This document shows positions 46,893 to 55,584 of a stretch of 64,000 nucleotides of DNA, piece after piece. The notes beneath the pieces were generated by a model. That model searched no databases. It was not told where the DNA came from and saw only the letters and a program-made list of their open reading frames with translations. The translations under genes were made by a program, and so were the position numbers. The stretch lies in NCBI RefSeq assembly GCF_014858725.1, contig NZ_AQGV01000012.1:2480001-2544000 (forward strand), written 5' to 3'. Source of the DNA: Pseudoalteromonas aurantia 208 (lineage in GTDB: Bacteria; Pseudomonadota; Gammaproteobacteria; Enterobacterales; Alteromonadaceae). How positions within the stretch are numbered: position 1 is the first letter of the stretch; every line of letters starts with the position of its first letter.

Positions 46893-47711
46893 TTAAGAGT
46901 CTTTATGAAGGTGGACATCCATTTGAGGAAATGGAATACCAATTCCGGCTTCATCAAGAGAAATCTTTATATTTTCTACCAAACTAAAGTAAGTTGGCCA
47001 ATAATCGGATGTGTTTACCCAAGGTCTCACGACAAAATTAACACTTGAGTCAGCTAGTTCTGATACGGCAACGGTGTAAGCTGGATCTGTTAAAAGTCGT
47101 GTTTCTTTGTCTAATACATTTTGTAATACTTGCTTCGCTTGCTTTAAATCTGCGTCATAACTTACACCAATCACCAAATCGATACGGCGGGTTTTCTCTC
47201 TTGAGTAATTGACGATTGCACCAGACATAATAGCCGAATTAGGCATAATAATAACTTTGTTATCAGGCGTACGTAACTCTGTAGAAAATATCTCTATCTT
47301 CTCAACGCTACCTGACTTACCGCCTGCTTCAATGAAATCACCCGACTTGAAAGGCCTTAGCATAATAATCAACACGCCTGATGCAAAGTTTGATAATGAT
47401 CCCTGCAAGGCTAAACCCACAGCTAAACCTGCTGCACCGAGAATAGCGATGAACGATGTTGTTTCAATACCGACTTGTGACAGCGCCATCAATACCGTTG
47501 CAGCAAACACAAGTGCATAAATAATATTTGCAACAAACCCACCAACCGCTTTATCAATTTTTCGCTTTGAGAATGCTTTTTCGGTCAATCCACTACAGAG
47601 TTTAGCAACCTTAATTCCTAACAACAGAATCACAACTGCCAGAATAACTTGAATTCCATAACGCAGTAACATATCTGAGTTATCGTTTACCCAATTGATG
47701 ATGGTTTCCAT
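46893..47711 (-). CDS. mscS: Small-conductance mechanosensitive channel
   Basis: The 272-residue channel has three membrane helices. The pore-lining TM3 is GAAGLAVGLALQGSLSNFASGVLIIMLRPF, with the Ala/Gly packing and the GLALQG motif of MscS. The cytoplasmic beta domain (FKSGDFIEAGGKSGSVEKIEIFSTELRTPDNKVIIMPNS) is complete to the C-terminus. ATG 47711 has AGGAGG six bases upstream, which settles the start against the longer frame to 47825. It protects cells in osmotic downshock. Divergent from tRNA-His. Confidence 0.95.
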   Translation of the reverse strand: METIINWVNDNSDMLLRYGIQVILAVVILLLGIKVAKLCSGLTEKAFSKRKIDKAVGGFVANIIYALVFAATVLMALSQVGIETTSFIAILGAAGLAVGLALQGSLSNFASGVLIIMLRPFKSGDFIEAGGKSGSVEKIEIFSTELRTPDNKVIIMPNSAIMSGAIVNYSREKTRRIDLVIGVSYDADLKQAKQVLQNVLDKETRLLTDPAYTVAVSELADSSVNFVVRPWVNTSDYWPTYFSLVENIKISLDEAGIGIPFPQMDVHLHKDS

Positions 47712-47833
47712 AGAGCCTCCTAGTGAGCGCTTATAATAGTTTTGTCGGATCTTACATAGGTTATATGAATATTTGCTGTATGGGATGACTTTTTTACTTT
47801 TTTCCTTTTTTAGAAAAAATTGCATTTTTTACT

Positions 47834-47861
47834 TTGCAAGACGCGAATTATTATGTATTAT
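47834..47861 (+). promoter_or_regulatory. Promoter of tRNA-His with GC-rich discriminator
   Basis: TTGCAA (47834-47839), a 16-bp spacer and TATTAT (47856-47861) are followed by CCGCGCC. A GC-rich discriminator right after the -10 box is the hallmark of growth-rate/stringently controlled stable-RNA promoters. The tRNA begins about 28 bases further on. Confidence 0.65.
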
Positions 47862-47889
47862 CCGCGCCACACCAAACGAGGTGTGTTGT

Positions 47890-47966
47890 GGCGGCTGTAG
47901 CTCAGTTGGTAGAGCCCTGGATTGTGATTCCGGTTGTCGTGGGTTCGAGCCCCATCAGTCGCCCCA
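47890..47966 (+). tRNA. tRNA-His (anticodon GTG)
   Basis: A cloverleaf is complete: acceptor GCGGCTG pairing with CAGTCGC (one G-U pair), the extra G(-1) at 47890 opposite C73 that marks all tRNA-His, and D arm AGCTCAGTTGGTAGAGC. The anticodon stem-loop CTGGA-TTGTGAT-TCCGG has GTG at 47924-47926. The T arm is GTGGGTTCGAGCCCCAT, and the CCA end is encoded (47964-47966). Confidence 0.97.
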
Positions 47967-48487
47967 TCTTTTCTTATTGTATACATTTCTAAATACTCAG
48001 ATATCATTTATTTTGATACTTTGCTATTAACACCAGAACATTCTCTAAATAAAGTATTTTATATCCAACTTCTCTACTAATCTATTTCTCATACGTATAT
48101 TGTCACACCTATATGGAGACTTGCAGATCCTTGAGATATAACGGTGCTGTAATCAGTTTACTATTGAGGTAATCCAGTATTTATAGCACTGCTATTACAC
48201 TCAAATTAGCAATAAAGGTTTAGCTATGCCTAGCAGGTCTAAATAAGCTAGGTTAAGTGACACTTAATACAGCAAATATAAACAACAGCAAAGTGCAATG
48301 CCTACTAATCAACAATAAATGCATTCACAATATTGATACAGCTGCACGCAACAAAAACACAACACTTATGCAATTTCAACTGTGACGCTTACTGCATTCA
48401 ATTAAAATAGATTACAATAATCTCAATATACCTTTCAGTAAATATCTTACTTTACAATACATCGCAATCTCATAGCTTTATTACAGA
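47967..48487. other. Gene-free region between tRNA-His and the NagP transporter
   Basis: About 520 bases without a convincing gene, RNA or repeat. There is no clear hairpin terminator directly after the tRNA, only a short T-rich stretch. Confidence 0.4.
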
Positions 48488-48516
48488 CAAAAAAATGCCA
48501 CCTTAAAGGTGGCATT
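48488..48516 (-). terminator. Rho-independent terminator of the NagP-like gene
   Basis: A perfect inverted repeat, ATGCCACCTT (48495-48504) with AAGGTGGCAT (48506-48515), is followed on the minus strand by a run of seven T. The innermost pairs must open to form a loop, leaving about eight strong pairs. Confidence 0.88.
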
Positions 48517-48554
48517 ACACACGGGATTATTTCTATTTACAGATAGAAATTCGG

Positions 48555-49856
48555 TTACTTCCAGCTCGTCATCTTGTGACCTTTCAGAGCATAGAACAAA
48601 ATAAATAAGTAACTTGGTATCATTAAGCTATACGCCCCTTGAGCACCAAGGCCAGCTACATTTCCAAGGCCAATCAGTAAGGGCCCCAACGCACCGCCCG
48701 CAATACCCATAATAAGTAGTCCCGAAGCAGTGCCAGTCAAGCGACCGAGGCCATTTAATGCCAATGGCCAAATAGCAGGCCATACCATGGCGTTAGCAAA
48801 ACCAAGTAATGCTATACACAATAGCGGATCTGGTAATTGAGGTCCACCAAATGGAACAAGTAAAATGTTAGATATCGTAAATGAGTCGTTACTACCCATT
48901 ACAACCGCTAAAACTGTAATGATACCAGCAATACCAGACATCACTAATGCGTTTTGCTGAGACATAAAACGCGGGATCAACGCAATACCAATAGCATAGC
49001 CAATCAGCATACACGCCATAGTGTAAGACGTCATCACGGAATAATCCGCTATGCCTAGCTGTAATGCATAAGAACCAATAGTATCAGCTGCAATAACCTC
49101 GACGGCAACATACAATGCAATACCAATAACACCAAGTACCAAATGAGGATGGCTCAATGCTTCTTTTAATTCACCCTTACCGTTACCACCTGACTCTTCA
49201 AAAACCAGATCTGGTAATGGTGCGATTTTTGCGAAAACAGCAAACAAGAAAATAAGGCCAGCTACCCCAATGTAAGGCATAATTAAACTATTCGCCATCG
49301 CATCTTTTTGTTCTTGTGATAATTGTGACCCAGGCTCTACAACACCACTGACGACGACTGCTGCAAATATGATTGGTACAATCACACCCGCAGACTTATT
49401 CAATAGTCCCATAATACACACACGGACCGCTGCTGACTTTTCAGACCCCATTTTAACAACGTACGGGTTAACCGCTGTTTGTAATATCGTTTGACCAACA
49501 CCTATCATTAGCTGCGCAAACAAAAATATCTCAATCATCTGCATTTTTGCAGCGGGAATATACATTAACGCAGATGCTGCCATCACGACACACCCTAATG
49601 CCATGCCATTCTTATAGCCAACACGCTTAATTAGCATAGCCGAAGGTATTCCTGCGACTGTCACGGCAATATAAAACGAGGATATGATGAACGACGCTTG
49701 CAACGGCGTTAATTCAAGCATTTGTTGTAAAAAAGGTGTAATAGCCCCGTTGAGCCAAGTAATACACCCTAAAATAAAAAACATCGACCCAGCGAGCACC
49801 ATAGGGAGCCAGATACTCTGCTTTACATTATCTTCAATTTCCACTGTCGCTTCCAT
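48555..49856 (-). CDS. nagP: N-acetylglucosamine MFS transporter (NagP-like)
   Basis: The 433-residue, twelve-helix transporter belongs to the fucose/glucose-galactose (FGHS) branch of the major facilitator family: FFILGCITWLNGAITPFLQQMLELTPLQASFI, QTILQTAVNPYVV, FANAMVWPAIWPLALNGLGRLTGTASGLLIMGIAGGALGPLL. NagP proteins of this branch replace the PTS for GlcNAc in Alteromonadales. ATG 49856 starts at MEATVEIEDN before helix 1; the extension to 49952 is not credible. The adjacent hexosaminidase and the shared operator support GlcNAc as substrate. The leader between operator and start contains an 8-bp hairpin (AGATCTGT/ACAGATCT, 49889-49911). Confidence 0.88.
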   Translation of the reverse strand: MEATVEIEDNVKQSIWLPMVLAGSMFFILGCITWLNGAITPFLQQMLELTPLQASFIISSFYIAVTVAGIPSAMLIKRVGYKNGMALGCVVMAASALMYIPAAKMQMIEIFLFAQLMIGVGQTILQTAVNPYVVKMGSEKSAAVRVCIMGLLNKSAGVIVPIIFAAVVVSGVVEPGSQLSQEQKDAMANSLIMPYIGVAGLIFLFAVFAKIAPLPDLVFEESGGNGKGELKEALSHPHLVLGVIGIALYVAVEVIAADTIGSYALQLGIADYSVMTSYTMACMLIGYAIGIALIPRFMSQQNALVMSGIAGIITVLAVVMGSNDSFTISNILLVPFGGPQLPDPLLCIALLGFANAMVWPAIWPLALNGLGRLTGTASGLLIMGIAGGALGPLLIGLGNVAGLGAQGAYSLMIPSYLFILFYALKGHKMTSWK

Positions 49857-50002
49857 AAGTTTCTTCTTGTTGCTAATTAATATACTAAAGATCTGTAGAT
49901 TGCACAGATCTAGGACTAAATTCAGAATAACTTCTGTATAATTATTAGACATCCACGCTCATTTTTAAGCGTATTGATGTAGTGTTAGGGCTACCACTCA
50001 AA

Positions 50003-50020
50003 AATGACAGCGCTGACATT
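50003..50020. promoter_or_regulatory. LacI-type operator upstream of nagP
   Basis: AATGACAGC-GCTGACATT is an 18-bp near-palindrome (one mismatched pair) with the central CG step of LacI-family operators, 147 bp upstream of the NagP start. Seventeen bases (minus strand AGCGCTGTCATTTTTGA minus the mismatch side) recur in front of the hexosaminidase gene at 52808-52825. A NagR-type GlcNAc regulator is the likely binder; no regulator gene is in the window. Confidence 0.6.
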
Positions 50021-50077
50021 TAACTTTACGTTAAAATTTAACTTTTGACTAGCTAGAATTTAACCAGTTAATTTACT

Positions 50078-50103
50078 AAAAAAGGACCTTACGGTCCCTT
50101 TTT
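50078..50103 (-). terminator. Rho-independent terminator of the hexosaminidase gene
   Basis: GGACC (50084-50088) pairs with GGTCC (50093-50097) around loop TTAC, flanked by A and T runs. On the minus strand six T follow the stem. It lies 20 bp after the stop codon of the GH20 gene. Confidence 0.82.
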
Positions 50104-50122
50104 AGCAAACATATCAAAAATA

Positions 50123-52702
50123 TTACTTTAACTCTGTGATACGGCTCGTATTTTTATCTCCTACACGCGTCCTTAGTTGAACGACTTGACCGTCATTATG
50201 ACTGATCGGATCTGAATAAAGCTGCCAAGTTTGTCCTCGGTCTAAGCTATATTCGATATCTAAATAAGGGAAAGCGCTGTTGGCATAAACAAGTGCTCCT
50301 TTTTTAACTGCCCCTGGTACTGGTAAATTCACATTTACACCAGACGCAACCAACTTAGGGAGTTCCTTTATAGCCAATGCAGTGGAAAAGCTTTGCCAAT
50401 CGTTTGAAAAAGGTTTAATTGCAATTTCATCCCCTTCCCATTTAGCTTTATGCCAAGCGCGCTCTGCTACAGATAAAATGCGCGGGAAAATCATCGCTAA
50501 TACCTGCTCTTCAGTACGAATGGTTTCGCTCCACACTTGCCCTTGCATACCTAAGATATTTTCTGGCTTTTCAAGCTTAGGCATGGCACGTCCAACGAGT
50601 GCTTCTAAATTTACAATCGGTTCTCGAGTTCGCGTAAAATCAGCATTGGCGTATACATCATCAGGCATATAACTAAACGCTTTTTTAGTATCAATAAAAC
50701 GTGTTGCCCAATAATAACCTCGCTCTTCTGGATGAGCTTCATATGGATGATCAAAATACAAGTGTGTACCATGAGATAATACCACTTGATATCCATCATT
50801 GGCTAACCGGTATGCTCTATCTGCAACCCCCCATTCCCAAATATTGTCCCACACATTTGCAGTAAAAATGTCATTGGGGAACTCATCTCTTTTAAAAGGA
50901 TTTACTTTGTCATACATTAATCCATCCTCCCAAGCGCCAGGAGAAATACCGCGTTTGGCTAATATATGAGCCACCTTTTGAGTAAAGTATGGCTTTAAAT
51001 CCGCTGGCCCTGCAATCCCGTTATTCGCATCCATAAATAAAGCATCACAAGCGGGAGACTGTGTCCATGAACCTGCACCGACTTCATCTCCACCAAAATG
51101 TAAATTCGTTAATCGAGTCCCCGCATCTCGATACATACTTTGTAGCTCATAAGTCACCTTCTCGATAAAAGCATACGTAGAGTCTAAACACACATTAAAT
51201 GAATTGTCTGTGTAGTTTTGCACCGTGATATACTGTGACTCGTCCTTTGGATCTGTTAATAAGTACGCTTTAGCTTGCTCTAACTTCCCTTTGGCTTTGA
51301 ACGTATTATACCTCGCTTCCATAGATTTGATCGCTGCGCGAGCGTGGCCTGGGCCTTCAATTTCAGGAATAATTTGAATATGTCGAGCATCTGCAAACTT
51401 AATGAGTTCGACAAAGTCTTTGCGAGATAAAAATCCATTTCCAGAGCCTGATTTAAAAGGCCCCGTGCCCAACTGAGTTAATAAGCAACGTTGCTCTTCT
51501 AAATCAAAACAGCGATGAGCCCCAATGTCTGTTAGCTCTGGTAAGCCTGGAATTTCAACTCGCCAACCTTCATCATCTGAAAAATGCCAATGGAATTTAT
51601 TCAGCTTATAACGCGCCATTTGCTCCACTAATTTAAATAATGCGTCTTTGCCATGATAGTTACGTGCATTGTCATAATGCATACCACGCCATACAAACCT
51701 TGGGGTATCTTCAATCTCAACATTAGGAACTTTAATGGTATTTTTGCTACTGGCTGGAAATAACGCGAGCAAACTTTGAATACCATAAAATACACCTGCG
51801 TTATCGCTGCCTATAATTTCAATTTTATCGTCATCGATTTCTAACCGATAACTTTCAGCTGCTCCCTCTGCGAGCTTCTCATCTACGTTCAAATAGATAG
51901 TAGGAACATTTGATGCCTTAATGTGATCTGCTGCACTGTGTAAATCTAAGCCGTAGTTGGCTAAATCACTTTTTAAAACAGCTACCTCTGAAGTCAAACG
52001 ACCAGCAAAACGTATTTGCCATGATGAATCTAACACCGCTGTTCCACGATTGAAATCAACCTTTAGTGGTGTTGGAATGATCCGTTTCAATGCCGCTTCT
52101 TTTGAAATAGACGCAGAAGAAAGATTACGCTCATAACGCAATTGAGCAGATGCTAGCTGCGTTTTATCTATCGGATCATTATATCGCCTAAGCTGATTCT
52201 CCCGCTCAAATGGGGCAATGTATTGCTTAAAATCTTCCGTGTCAGTATTTGCAAAAATAGCTGGAGTATGTTGCTTTGACACCATAAACGCACGCGGCAT
52301 AAAGTCACTATATGCTGCTATCCATGCACCTGCTTCAAATTCAACGGTGAGACTTTCACCGATAGCCAGCCCTGCAAAATCTTTATTTGGTACAAAACGA
52401 TGTAAATCACCATTTACATGCTCTATCGTAAATCCATTAACTGACTTAGTATGAATTTTACGTACCGAGTGGATGTAGATTTGCCAATCAGCTTTGCCTT
52501 TTTCCAAAACAATATTTGAATTATTTGTCAAAGTCATTGAGGCTATTAAACTTGAGGCACCATTATGAAAGTTATCCTCTGCGGCAAACACAAGCTTGGT
52601 GTCCTGCGTAAACGCATTCAGTTGTGATTGTGATAGATTTGCATTGGCGAACAGGGGTGTCGTGATCAGTAAACTTGCTAGCAAATGTTGCTTAAAGGTC
52701 AT
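50123..52702 (-). CDS. Beta-N-acetylhexosaminidase / chitobiase, GH20
   Basis: The 859-residue exported enzyme has a signal peptide of about 21 residues. A CHB_HEX N-terminal carbohydrate-binding-like domain (about 30-165) and a GH20b domain (about 205-330) precede the GH20 TIM barrel (about 335-760). The catalytic pair is D539-E540 in HFGGDEVGAGSW, the same numbering as Serratia chitobiase. HWHFSDDEGWRVEIPGLPEL and a C-terminal immunoglobulin-like domain follow. It releases GlcNAc from chitobiose and other chito-oligosaccharides in the periplasm or outside. ATG 52702 has GGAG eight bases upstream. Same direction as nagP but with its own promoter, operator and terminator. Confidence 0.94.
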   Translation of the reverse strand: MTFKQHLLASLLITTPLFANANLSQSQLNAFTQDTKLVFAAEDNFHNGASSLIASMTLTNNSNIVLEKGKADWQIYIHSVRKIHTKSVNGFTIEHVNGDLHRFVPNKDFAGLAIGESLTVEFEAGAWIAAYSDFMPRAFMVSKQHTPAIFANTDTEDFKQYIAPFERENQLRRYNDPIDKTQLASAQLRYERNLSSASISKEAALKRIIPTPLKVDFNRGTAVLDSSWQIRFAGRLTSEVAVLKSDLANYGLDLHSAADHIKASNVPTIYLNVDEKLAEGAAESYRLEIDDDKIEIIGSDNAGVFYGIQSLLALFPASSKNTIKVPNVEIEDTPRFVWRGMHYDNARNYHGKDALFKLVEQMARYKLNKFHWHFSDDEGWRVEIPGLPELTDIGAHRCFDLEEQRCLLTQLGTGPFKSGSGNGFLSRKDFVELIKFADARHIQIIPEIEGPGHARAAIKSMEARYNTFKAKGKLEQAKAYLLTDPKDESQYITVQNYTDNSFNVCLDSTYAFIEKVTYELQSMYRDAGTRLTNLHFGGDEVGAGSWTQSPACDALFMDANNGIAGPADLKPYFTQKVAHILAKRGISPGAWEDGLMYDKVNPFKRDEFPNDIFTANVWDNIWEWGVADRAYRLANDGYQVVLSHGTHLYFDHPYEAHPEERGYYWATRFIDTKKAFSYMPDDVYANADFTRTREPIVNLEALVGRAMPKLEKPENILGMQGQVWSETIRTEEQVLAMIFPRILSVAERAWHKAKWEGDEIAIKPFSNDWQSFSTALAIKELPKLVASGVNVNLPVPGAVKKGALVYANSAFPYLDIEYSLDRGQTWQLYSDPISHNDGQVVQLRTRVGDKNTSRITELK

Positions 52703-52794
52703 AGGTTTGCTCCTTGGTAAACACCTGTGGCTCTATTTATCTATATAGAAGCTTGAGCGTAAAGTGTTCAGTCACTATTAACAATAACCTCATC

Positions 52795-52824
52795 ATATAA
52801 AATCAAAAATGACAGCGCTATCAA
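52795..52824 (-). promoter_or_regulatory. Promoter of the hexosaminidase gene
   Basis: On the minus strand TTGATA (52824-52819) and TTATAT (52800-52795) are 18 bp apart, 93 bp upstream of the start codon. The operator at 52808-52825 covers the -35 box and spacer, so bound repressor would block the polymerase. Confidence 0.6.
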
Positions 52825-52825
52825 T
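52808..52825. promoter_or_regulatory. LacI-type operator of the hexosaminidase gene
   Basis: AATGACAGC-GCTATCAAT is an 18-bp near-palindrome (two mismatched pairs) with the same left half as the site before nagP. It overlaps the promoter, consistent with repression relieved by a GlcNAc-derived inducer. The regulator identity (NagR) is inferred. Confidence 0.6.
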
Positions 52826-52857
52826 ATTTACTCTGATGTATGGCTTCTTGAAAAAAT

Positions 52858-52884
52858 ATAAAAAAAAACCCACAAAACAGTGGG
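52858..52884 (-). terminator. Rho-independent terminator of the M13 peptidase gene
   Basis: CCCAC (52868-52872) pairs with GTGGG (52879-52883) around a six-base loop. On the minus strand the stem is followed by at least eight T. It is 34 bp after the peptidase stop codon. Confidence 0.85.
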
Positions 52885-52917
52885 CTATAATTATTAAATT
52901 TTATTAAAGTTAAAATC

Positions 52918-54996
52918 TTACCAAATTTTTACGCGTTCAGCCGACCGTATATACATACCATCGCCCTCTTTCACCTTAAAGGCTTTATAAAACTCAGGCA
53001 TATTTGGTAGCACACCAATTACTCTATAATGACTTGGTGAGTGAGAATCAGTCATTAACCTATTTCGTAACTCTTCCTCTCGATATTGTCTACGCCAAAT
53101 TTGTGCCCACCCCATGAAAAAGCGCTGCTCGCCAGTATAACCATCAATGATAGGGGCTTTTCTTTCCGCTAAAGAAAGTAAGTAAGCTTTATAAGATACC
53201 GTTAAGCCCCCTAAGTCACCTATATTTTCACCTAAGGTAAGTTCACCATTTACATGCGCATCTTCAAAAGGACTAAACTGGTTATACTGAGCAACCAACT
53301 TACTCCCTCGTTGCTCGAATTGTGTAAGGTCCGATTCGCTCCACCAGTTACGTAAATTACCTTCTCCATCATACTTTGACCCTTGATCATCGAAACCATG
53401 ACCCAACTCATGACCAATTACAGCGCCAATGGCTCCATAATTCACCGCATCATCAGCCTCAAGATTAAAAAATGGTGGTTGCAATATTGCAGCGGGGAAA
53501 ACAATCTCATTATTTACAGGATTATAATAAGCATTCACTGTTTGTGGTGTCATGAACCACTCTGAGCGATCCACTGGCTTTCCTATTTTATTGACCATAT
53601 CGTTATAAGACCATTGCGTATAGCGAACATAATTACCTAATAGATCATCTGGACTTATCCGTAGTTGCGAGTAGTCTCGCCATTTATCTGGGTAGCCAAT
53701 TTTAGGAGTAAACTTACTTAGTTTATCTTTTGCTGCAATTTTTGTTTCAGGGCTCATCCATTCAAGGTCATCAATGGCCTGATCAAAGCCTTTAATTAGG
53801 TTACTTACTAACTCGGTCATCCGTGCTTTAGCTTCTGGAGGAAAGTACGTTTCAACGTAAATTTTACCTAACAATTCACCTAAAACTTCATTGCTAGAGT
53901 CAACTGCTTTCTTCCAGGTTGGTGCTTGTTCTTGTACGCCTCGTAACATTTTACCAAAGAAATTAAATTTAAGATTTACCATTTCTTTGTTCAAAAGCTC
54001 AGCATGATTATTTACGAAGTGAAAAGTAAGATAGTGTTGCCACGTTTCTAATGGGCTATCAGCCACGACTTTCGCGAGATTTTCTAAGTAAGATGGCTGA
54101 TTTATGACGACGTCTGTCACGTTTAAATTTGCAGAAGCAAAATAGCTTTCTAAATCAAATGATGGAATGAGTCTATTTGCATCAGCCATCGACAATTTAT
54201 TATAAGTTTTAGTTGCATCTCTACTCTCCACCCTAGACCACTGAACCGCAGCTATACGACTTTCAAGCTCCAGAATATTACCTGCAGCCTGTTCAGGCTG
54301 AGGGTAACCCAATCGAATAAAAACTTGCTGAATGTATGTCTTGTATGCAGCGCGTATACTTACAAACTTCTCGGTATCCTTTAAATAAAAATCTCGGTCG
54401 GGTAACCCCAAACCACTTTGATACAAATACAATGCGTACTCACTTGAGTTTTTTGCATCATTATTTACATACCAGCCAAAGGGAGTTGTTCCACCATTCA
54501 ATAACATAGAAGCCATGACACGAGGTAAGTCGGCACGACTAGTCAGCGAGTCTATTGGCTCTAAATATGCCTTCAAGGGTGATAAAGCTAACTCTTCTCT
54601 TGCTGTTTCATCCATGTAGCTCCCATAAAAAGCTGAAAGCTTATATTCATCACTTCCTACCGCCATTGTGGTATTTTTTAGTGCATCATCCAATACTTTA
54701 CGCAAAGCTTTTTGTGATTCATCATACAAAGCTGTAAAAGAACCATAACTCGATTTATCCGCTGGAATTGCTGTTTTCTCAAGCCATTTTCCATTGACGT
54801 GATAGTAAAAGTCATCTTCTGCGCGGACTGAAGTATCAATATTATTCAATTCAATACCTGACTTTAGTTCTAATTTATTGTTTTTATTCAAGTCAATTGG
54901 ATCTACTTGCATCTTACTTTCAGCGGGAGGCTCACTACAACCAGCTACACCAAGGGAGATTGCAACACCTAAAGCTGCTAAAGATATATTTTTCAT
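52918..54996 (-). CDS. M13 (neprilysin/PepO-like) metallopeptidase lipoprotein
   Basis: The 692-residue protein has a lipoprotein signal ending VAGC (C20), then the M13 N-terminal domain (DDFYYHVNGKWLEKTAIPADKSSYGSF). The C-terminal catalytic domain has the zinc motif HELGH (529-533) in VIGHELGHGFDDQGSKYD, the third ligand in GENIGDLGG (E590, D594), and NAYYNPVNNEIVFPAAILQPPFF. PepO-type enzymes cut short peptides; this one would be anchored in the envelope facing the periplasm. ATG 54996 is preferred over the TTG one codon earlier (GGA nine bases upstream). Monocistronic, with its own terminator. Confidence 0.93.
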   Translation of the reverse strand: MKNISLAALGVAISLGVAGCSEPPAESKMQVDPIDLNKNNKLELKSGIELNNIDTSVRAEDDFYYHVNGKWLEKTAIPADKSSYGSFTALYDESQKALRKVLDDALKNTTMAVGSDEYKLSAFYGSYMDETAREELALSPLKAYLEPIDSLTSRADLPRVMASMLLNGGTTPFGWYVNNDAKNSSEYALYLYQSGLGLPDRDFYLKDTEKFVSIRAAYKTYIQQVFIRLGYPQPEQAAGNILELESRIAAVQWSRVESRDATKTYNKLSMADANRLIPSFDLESYFASANLNVTDVVINQPSYLENLAKVVADSPLETWQHYLTFHFVNNHAELLNKEMVNLKFNFFGKMLRGVQEQAPTWKKAVDSSNEVLGELLGKIYVETYFPPEAKARMTELVSNLIKGFDQAIDDLEWMSPETKIAAKDKLSKFTPKIGYPDKWRDYSQLRISPDDLLGNYVRYTQWSYNDMVNKIGKPVDRSEWFMTPQTVNAYYNPVNNEIVFPAAILQPPFFNLEADDAVNYGAIGAVIGHELGHGFDDQGSKYDGEGNLRNWWSESDLTQFEQRGSKLVAQYNQFSPFEDAHVNGELTLGENIGDLGGLTVSYKAYLLSLAERKAPIIDGYTGEQRFFMGWAQIWRRQYREEELRNRLMTDSHSPSHYRVIGVLPNMPEFYKAFKVKEGDGMYIRSAERVKIW

Positions 54997-55118
54997 CAAT
55001 GTATTCCAATATGAGTTTAGCTTTATAATAAGCTACCCATTCCCATAGTGGCAACAGTTATGATCATCTTAAAAAAGCCACGTGAAGTACAGCATGACTA
55101 TATTTACAATGGCATACT

Positions 55119-55517
55119 TTATGACATTTCAGTGTGTAATTTATCAATAATTGCTTGGTTCGCTGCAGGAAACGCATAATTATTTAATGAGGTTATCTCA
55201 ACCCACTGACATAGCTGCGCTTCTAAGCCTTTAGCTTCTCCTGCAAATTTATCAACTATATGAACAATCAATCGTACACATTTATCCCCATAATCATGCT
55301 CTATGATTTGTAGCTCACGAGAGCCTAATACATCAATATTTACTTCTTCTTTTAATTCTCGCTTCAAAGCTGTAAAAACCGTTTCCCCTACCTCTACTTT
55401 TCCTCCAGGAAACTCCCATAAACCACCTTGGTGCTGAGATTCATGCCGCTTACTGATAAATATCTTTGAGCCTGTTTTAATCACACCAACGGCGACTTCA
55501 ATCACTTTTTTACTCAC
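55119..55517 (-). CDS. mutT: 8-oxo-dGTP diphosphatase MutT
   Basis: The 132-residue Nudix hydrolase begins MSKKVIEVAVGVIKTG. The Nudix box GKVEVGETVFTALKRELKEEV runs from G39 to E58 (R53, E54, E57, E58 as metal ligands), preceded by LWEFPGG as in MutT. I chose GTG 55517 because GGAG lies seven bases upstream and the protein then starts like MutT. It removes oxidised dGTP from the nucleotide pool. The secA-mutT order is the usual gammaproteobacterial one, though a terminator lies between them here. Confidence 0.9.
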   Translation of the reverse strand: MSKKVIEVAVGVIKTGSKIFISKRHESQHQGGLWEFPGGKVEVGETVFTALKRELKEEVNIDVLGSRELQIIEHDYGDKCVRLIVHIVDKFAGEAKGLEAQLCQWVEITSLNNYAFPAANQAIIDKLHTEMS

Positions 55518-55533
55518 AACATCTCTCCAGATC

Positions 55534-55560
55534 AAAAAAGCGACTCTAAAGCCGCTTTTT
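55534..55560 (-). terminator. Rho-independent terminator after secA
   Basis: On the minus strand AGCGGC and GTCGCT pair (one G-U) around loop TTTAGA, flanked by A5 before and T6 after. It sits between the secA stop and the mutT ribosome-binding site, so mutT depends on read-through or a promoter within this short gap. Confidence 0.75.
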
Positions 55561-55584
55561 AAAAAATCAAAATTTACAATGTTA

